From NCBI RefSeq assembly GCF_000332275.1, contig NZ_CM001776.1, positions 1,597,268 to 1,661,267 of the forward strand: a stretch of DNA of 64,000 bases, read 5' to 3'. The notes under the pieces were generated by a model, which was not told where the DNA came from, searched no databases, and worked only from the letters and a program-made list of their open reading frames with translations. The position numbers were made by a program, and so were the translations under genes. This DNA comes from Synechococcus sp. PCC 7336 (GTDB taxonomy: Bacteria > Cyanobacteriota > Cyanobacteriia > Thermostichales > PCC-7336). Shown one piece after another: positions 60,808-64,000 of this stretch (positions are counted from its first letter, which is position 1; each line of letters begins with the position of its first letter).

Positions 60808-61017
60808 CTACAGCGCCAGTTCCACCACTTCTTTGGGCTTGCTGCCCTCTAAAAACTGGTCAGGAATCGGCTCCAGCATTAACTGAATCGCATCCTTGAG
60901 GTTCGCGATCGCTTCATCTTTGGTATCGCCAAAGGAAGAGACAAAATTGAGTTCTGGACAAGTTGCAGAGTAAGCAGTGGACTCCTCATCCCATTCAATG
61001 ACAGCTCGAATAATCAT
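60808..61017 (-). CDS. hicB: HicB-type antitoxin
   Basis: 69 residues: MIIRAVIEWDEESTAYSATCPELNFVSSFGDTKDEAIANLKDAIQLML, the RNase H-like HicB fold, with a short acidic tail and no separate DNA-binding domain. It lies just upstream of hicA in one unit. Confidence 0.9.
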   Translation of the reverse strand: MIIRAVIEWDEESTAYSATCPELNFVSSFGDTKDEAIANLKDAIQLMLEPIPDQFLEGSKPKEVVELAL

Positions 61018-61117
61018 GGTTAATTCCTGATGGTGATTTCATGAGGCTATGGGTGAGTGCGGGATATCGTGGGAACTTGCTGTCAATGCTAACAAGCTGG
61101 GCTGTGTCAAAAAATAT

Positions 61118-61711
61118 CTACTGCGGTTGCGCGATCGCGGCCTCCACCACCTTGTCAAACTCCGACTGAATCTCAAACACCGCCCGAAACTCAGCAAACG
61201 CCCAACGCCCATAACTCCCCAAGTTATTCACCCCCGGAATCCAGTAGTTCCGCATCGTGCTGGCTTTATCCTTCGCGTCTTCACCGCGATACCCTTTAAT
61301 TTCCACAATCAGATTCAGCGGATCGTCACGCCCATCATCCACCTGCACAATAAAATCGGGTTTGTACTTCCTCGGGGTAGAGCCATAGAGATAGGGCACC
61401 TCTAACCCCAGATTGTGGTTTTTGACATAAGCCCGCACCCGAGGTTGAGCCTCTGCCACTCGGCAAAACTCAGCCTCCCAATTACCATCGCAAATTACCC
61501 AGTTGATGTGGCAGCGACGAGCATCCGTCTGCCAACGATCGCCTTTCGACGTGTTGAAGTTGACATGGGCCGTCGAGCCCACAGGGTTGTAAGCATCCAA
61601 AATCGCCTTAATAGGCTTTTCGCCAACGCTCGCCTCAGTAATCGCCTTGCGAATGCGATCGCGATCGCCCTCACCTCGGCTATTTATAACCCACAACAAA
61701 CAGGCTTGCAC
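61118..61711 (-). pseudogene. Type III restriction subunit (Res), C-terminal fragment
   Basis: 197 codons that match the end of Res subunits: HINWVICDGNWEAEFCRVAE, the nuclease core YKPDFIVQVDDG...LNLIVEIKGYRGEDAKDKA (PD-ExK) and NYWIPGVNNLGSYGRWAF. The helicase domain, normally some 700-800 residues before this, is absent; upstream sequence (61712-61864) has no trace of it. With no ATPase the fragment cannot act as a restriction enzyme. Confidence 0.82.
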
Positions 61712-61864
61712 GCTTGAGAGAACGCCCGCTCGACAAGTATCGGGAGGCGATCGACCCTTGGTCCGAGGGGTTTGACAGGAGGAGGCTACACTACAATAAG
61801 GTTCGTGTGAAGCACGATCGCCCTGCTCGCACGCCGCGTTCCTTCTCGATTTTCAGAACTCACA

Positions 61865-62728
61865 ATGACTCTTTCTAATCTCGGTAAAAAGCTAGCCTCG
61901 CGATCGCGGGGTATCTCTCGCGGTATCTCTTCCACAGTGCAATCGGGGCTGGATACCGTCTCGCAACCCAACCGCCGAATTGTGTTGCTGTCCAAACGGG
62001 AAATCGAGAAGATGCGGCGGGCAGGGCGGCTAGCGGCTCAACTGCTGGATTATTTAGAACCCCTGATCCAGCCGGGTATCAGCACTTTAGAACTGAATGA
62101 CGAAGCGGAACGCTGGACTCGAGAGCGCGATGCCATTAGTGCGCCGCTGGGCTATCAAGGTTTTCCCAAATCCATTTGCACCAGTGTTAACGATGTCGTC
62201 TGCCACGGCATTCCCAATGCCAAGCAGATTTTGCGCGAGGGGGACATTATCAATGTCGATGTCACCCCGATTCTGGATGGCTTCCACGGGGATACCTCGA
62301 AGACCTTTTTTGTGGGCACTCCTTCTGCCAAGGCCAAGCATCTAGTGGAGGTGACTGAGGAATGTTTGCGACGGGGCATTGCAGAAGTCGCTCCTGGCAA
62401 GCGGGTTGGGGATATTGGCGCTGCTATTCAGGAGTATGCCGAGGGGCAAGGGTTTTCGGTGGTGCGGGAGTTTGTCGGCCACGGCGTCAATAAGGTGTTT
62501 CACACCGAACCGCAGATTCCCCATTACGGCAAGCGCGGCACCGGGCCTAAGTTTCGTCCGGGCATGACATTCACGATCGAGCCGATGATCAATGAGGGCA
62601 AGGCCGCGACGCGGGTATTGCCTGACAAGTGGACGGCAGTTACGGTCGATCGCAAGCTGTCTGCTCAGTTCGAGCACACGCTTGTGGTGACCGAGGATGG
62701 GGTTGAGATTCTGACCCTGGCAGACTGA
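61865..62728 (+). CDS. map: Methionine aminopeptidase, type I
   Basis: 287 residues. Removes the initiator Met from new proteins. The first 40 residues (Ser/Arg-rich) form an extension of the kind seen in cyanobacterial MetAP variants. The metal-binding core shows CHGIPNAKQIL, INVDVTPILDGFHGDTSKTFF (two Asp), GHGVNKVFHTEP (His), FTIEPMI (Glu) and the last Glu in SAQFEHTLVV. Start ATG 61865. Confidence 0.95.
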   Translation: MTLSNLGKKLASRSRGISRGISSTVQSGLDTVSQPNRRIVLLSKREIEKMRRAGRLAAQLLDYLEPLIQPGISTLELNDEAERWTRERDAISAPLGYQGFPKSICTSVNDVVCHGIPNAKQILREGDIINVDVTPILDGFHGDTSKTFFVGTPSAKAKHLVEVTEECLRRGIAEVAPGKRVGDIGAAIQEYAEGQGFSVVREFVGHGVNKVFHTEPQIPHYGKRGTGPKFRPGMTFTIEPMINEGKAATRVLPDKWTAVTVDRKLSAQFEHTLVVTEDGVEILTLAD

Positions 62729-62738
62729 GGCTGCACAG

Positions 62739-62778
62739 CGCCCCGAGTTCTGTTGGGGGGCGAGACAGAGAATTTTTT
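62739..62778 (+). terminator. Possible terminator after map
   Basis: CGCCCC and GGGGCG pair across a 12-base loop, followed ten bases later by TTTTTT. The gap before the T run is longer than in classic terminators, so this is weak. Confidence 0.3.
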
Positions 62779-62884
62779 GCCCGATCGCTGCTGCCAGCGA
62801 AAATGGCCGGGATGTTTGAGAGTGACGATCTGGCTATTGATTGTCAGTCGCATCACCTGTCACACTTCTGACAGATAGACTCTG

Positions 62885-63241
62885 GTGGTTATCGACCTCA
62901 TGCTTGGAATTCTCGTTGTTTGGCTGGTCACAAGTGTCAGCCTGTTTATCATTTCCAAAGTGCCCTTCATTGGTGTGGAGATCGTCAGCTTCGAGAAAGC
63001 GATGATTTCAGCAGCCGTCTTTGGCATTCTGAATGCGATCTTGGGAGGCATTTTGCGCTTTCTTGCTTTGCCGTTCAATTTTTTGACCTTGGGTTTGGTC
63101 TTCTTCCTCATCAATGCGTTCATCTTTGGCCTTGCCGCCAAGTTAGTCGAAGGGTTTCGTCTCAAAAATGGCATTGCAAGCGCGATCTTGGGAGCCTTGG
63201 CTCTCAGCATCCTGAACTCGCTAATCTTCCGCATTCTGTAA
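62885..63241 (+). CDS. Phage holin family 4/YvlD-like membrane protein
   Basis: 118 residues with four hydrophobic helices (about 5-25, 38-60, 64-90, 98-118): LVTSVSLFIISKVPFIGVEIVSF, FGILNAILGGILRFLALPFNFLTLG and LINAFIFGLAAKLVEGFRL. It matches the YvlD/DUF360 membrane family, which is not a true lysis holin here. Start GTG 62885 or ATG 62900. Function unknown. Confidence 0.85.
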   Translation: MVIDLMLGILVVWLVTSVSLFIISKVPFIGVEIVSFEKAMISAAVFGILNAILGGILRFLALPFNFLTLGLVFFLINAFIFGLAAKLVEGFRLKNGIASAILGALALSILNSLIFRIL

Positions 63242-63274
63242 TCGCGCAGCGTTTCCGAGCTCTGCCCGAACAGC

Positions 63275-64000
63275 TCATTCCAACACGATCGCCCGTTCTA
63301 CATCCAACAGAACCTCCCCCTGGCGGACGAGTTGATATTGACCCAACCAGCGATCGCCTTCGCGACCTTCCCTCCTCAATCGCTTGCCCGCAAAACTCAG
63401 CCAAATCCGCTGGTTCCGAAGCTCCCCTTGCTTTTCAGCAGCGATGCTGCCATCGGGAGCAATGAGCTGAATGCGCTCCTCGTCCCCATCCAATACGCCA
63501 TAAGCCTGTACCCAAAACACGAGGGCGGCACTGTCTGACGGGAGGCGATCGCCCGCAAACTCCCCCGCCCACAATTGCCCCAACTCTGGCGGTTGGGGTG
63601 CAAACCCCGCTCTGACTAAACCCGTCGGCTGATAGGCCAGCGATACATTCCACAGAGACTGGCGATCGCCCCCGCAACCCTCGCTCCCCTCAACTCCAAC
63701 AAAGGGGTCAATGACGCGACCTTCGCGACGCACCGTCAGGTGAACGTGGGGAAATGAAGCCAATCCCGACATGCCCACCAACCCCAACAATTGGCCGCGC
63801 TCGACTCTATCCCCCGGTTGTACTGCAACACTCCCCTGTCGTAGGTGACAGTATTGGGTTTCCCAACCGTCTCCGAGATCGACAACAATGCCGTTGCCGC
63901 ACTCCCTATCGGATACGGCAGCTCGTTGCTCGTCTGAGACGACGCGGCGATCGAGAACCCCGTCCCGCACCCGCAAGACAGTTCCCGCTGACGACGCCAC
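63275..64000 (-). CDS. M23-family (LytM) peptidase, C-terminal part
   Basis: The gene runs off the right edge, so the start is missing. Visible are AGTVLRVRDG, CGNGIVVDLGDGWETQYCHL, GDRVERGQLLGLVGMSGLASFPHVHLTV (the HxH pair of LytM zinc sites) and about 120 further residues forming a beta-rich C-terminal extension. The first zinc ligands lie outside the window. Probably a cell-wall hydrolase or a divisome-associated factor. Confidence 0.85.
   Translation of the reverse strand: MASSAGTVLRVRDGVLDRRVVSDEQRAAVSDRECGNGIVVDLGDGWETQYCHLRQGSVAVQPGDRVERGQLLGLVGMSGLASFPHVHLTVRREGRVIDPFVGVEGSEGCGGDRQSLWNVSLAYQPTGLVRAGFAPQPPELGQLWAGEFAGDRLPSDSAALVFWVQAYGVLDGDEERIQLIAPDGSIAAEKQGELRNQRIWLSFAGKRLRREGREGDRWLGQYQLVRQGEVLLDVERAIVLE

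Overview
The window comes from a cyanobacterium. The core-membrane linker of the phycobilisome (apcE), a cyanobacterial biliverdin reductase (bvdR), Ycf54 of chlorophyll synthesis and a photosystem II S4-domain protein are all present. The octamer GCGATCGC (HIP1) is scattered through almost every gene, as in many cyanobacterial genomes. The two-repeat ApcE predicts a small, two-cylinder phycobilisome core. I cannot name the species. I saw no tRNA, rRNA, CRISPR array or replication origin.

Layout. 1-5 kb: an arrestin-like gene pair, small proteins, an anti-sigma-type kinase, htpG and purE. 5.1-5.7 kb: a hicA toxin gene broken by two nested miniature elements. 5.7-17 kb, almost all on the minus strand: WD40 protein and Ser/Thr kinase, a metal-sensing CsoR/InrS-type repressor, M20 amidohydrolase, trpA, a Uma2 protein, a tyrosine recombinase, acpP-fabF, gamma-glutamyltransferase and higBA. 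17-25 kb, plus strand: an LptA-like protein, a fused ABC exporter, a MOSC protein, an alpha-glucan phosphorylase and an FAD oxidoreductase. 25-30.7 kb: two Uma2 genes and a four-gene molybdate-uptake operon (cupin, small protein, modA, fused modBC). 30.8-37.6 kb: a decayed ISAs1-type element, a HepT/MntA toxin-antitoxin pair, mutS2, a PSII S4 protein, a Uma2 gene and exoD. 37.8-41 kb: a class III nucleotidyl cyclase, a haem-c sensor with HAMP and a PhnD-like lipoprotein. 41-55 kb: a Dam-like methylase, apcE, cobS, a thioredoxin-like ferredoxin, an S9 peptidase, bvdR, an HNH nuclease, ycf54, yefM-yoeB and murC-murB.

55-61.7 kb is an accessory island. It holds a second HepT/MntA pair, a frameshifted type III DNA methyltransferase gene (mod), VapBC, a duplicated fragment of the mod start, HicBA and the last 197 codons of the matching restriction subunit. 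The restriction-modification system looks dead, while the toxin-antitoxin modules look intact. The mod gene also carries two insertions bounded by inverted 7-bp repeats (NNAGTGG type). One is an empty 52-bp form. The other is a 438-bp form holding a complete four-helix-bundle (23S rRNA IVS/S23-type) gene, inserted so that the mod frame stays open. This cassette is the most unusual structure I see. The window closes with map, a small membrane protein and part of an M23 peptidase gene.

Miniature elements recur. A family with 12-bp ends and 6-bp target repeats is seen at 5.3 and 18.0 kb. An IS4-like 92-bp element sits inside the first of these. A 250-270 bp repeat family occurs at 36.3 and 55.1 kb in opposite orientation.
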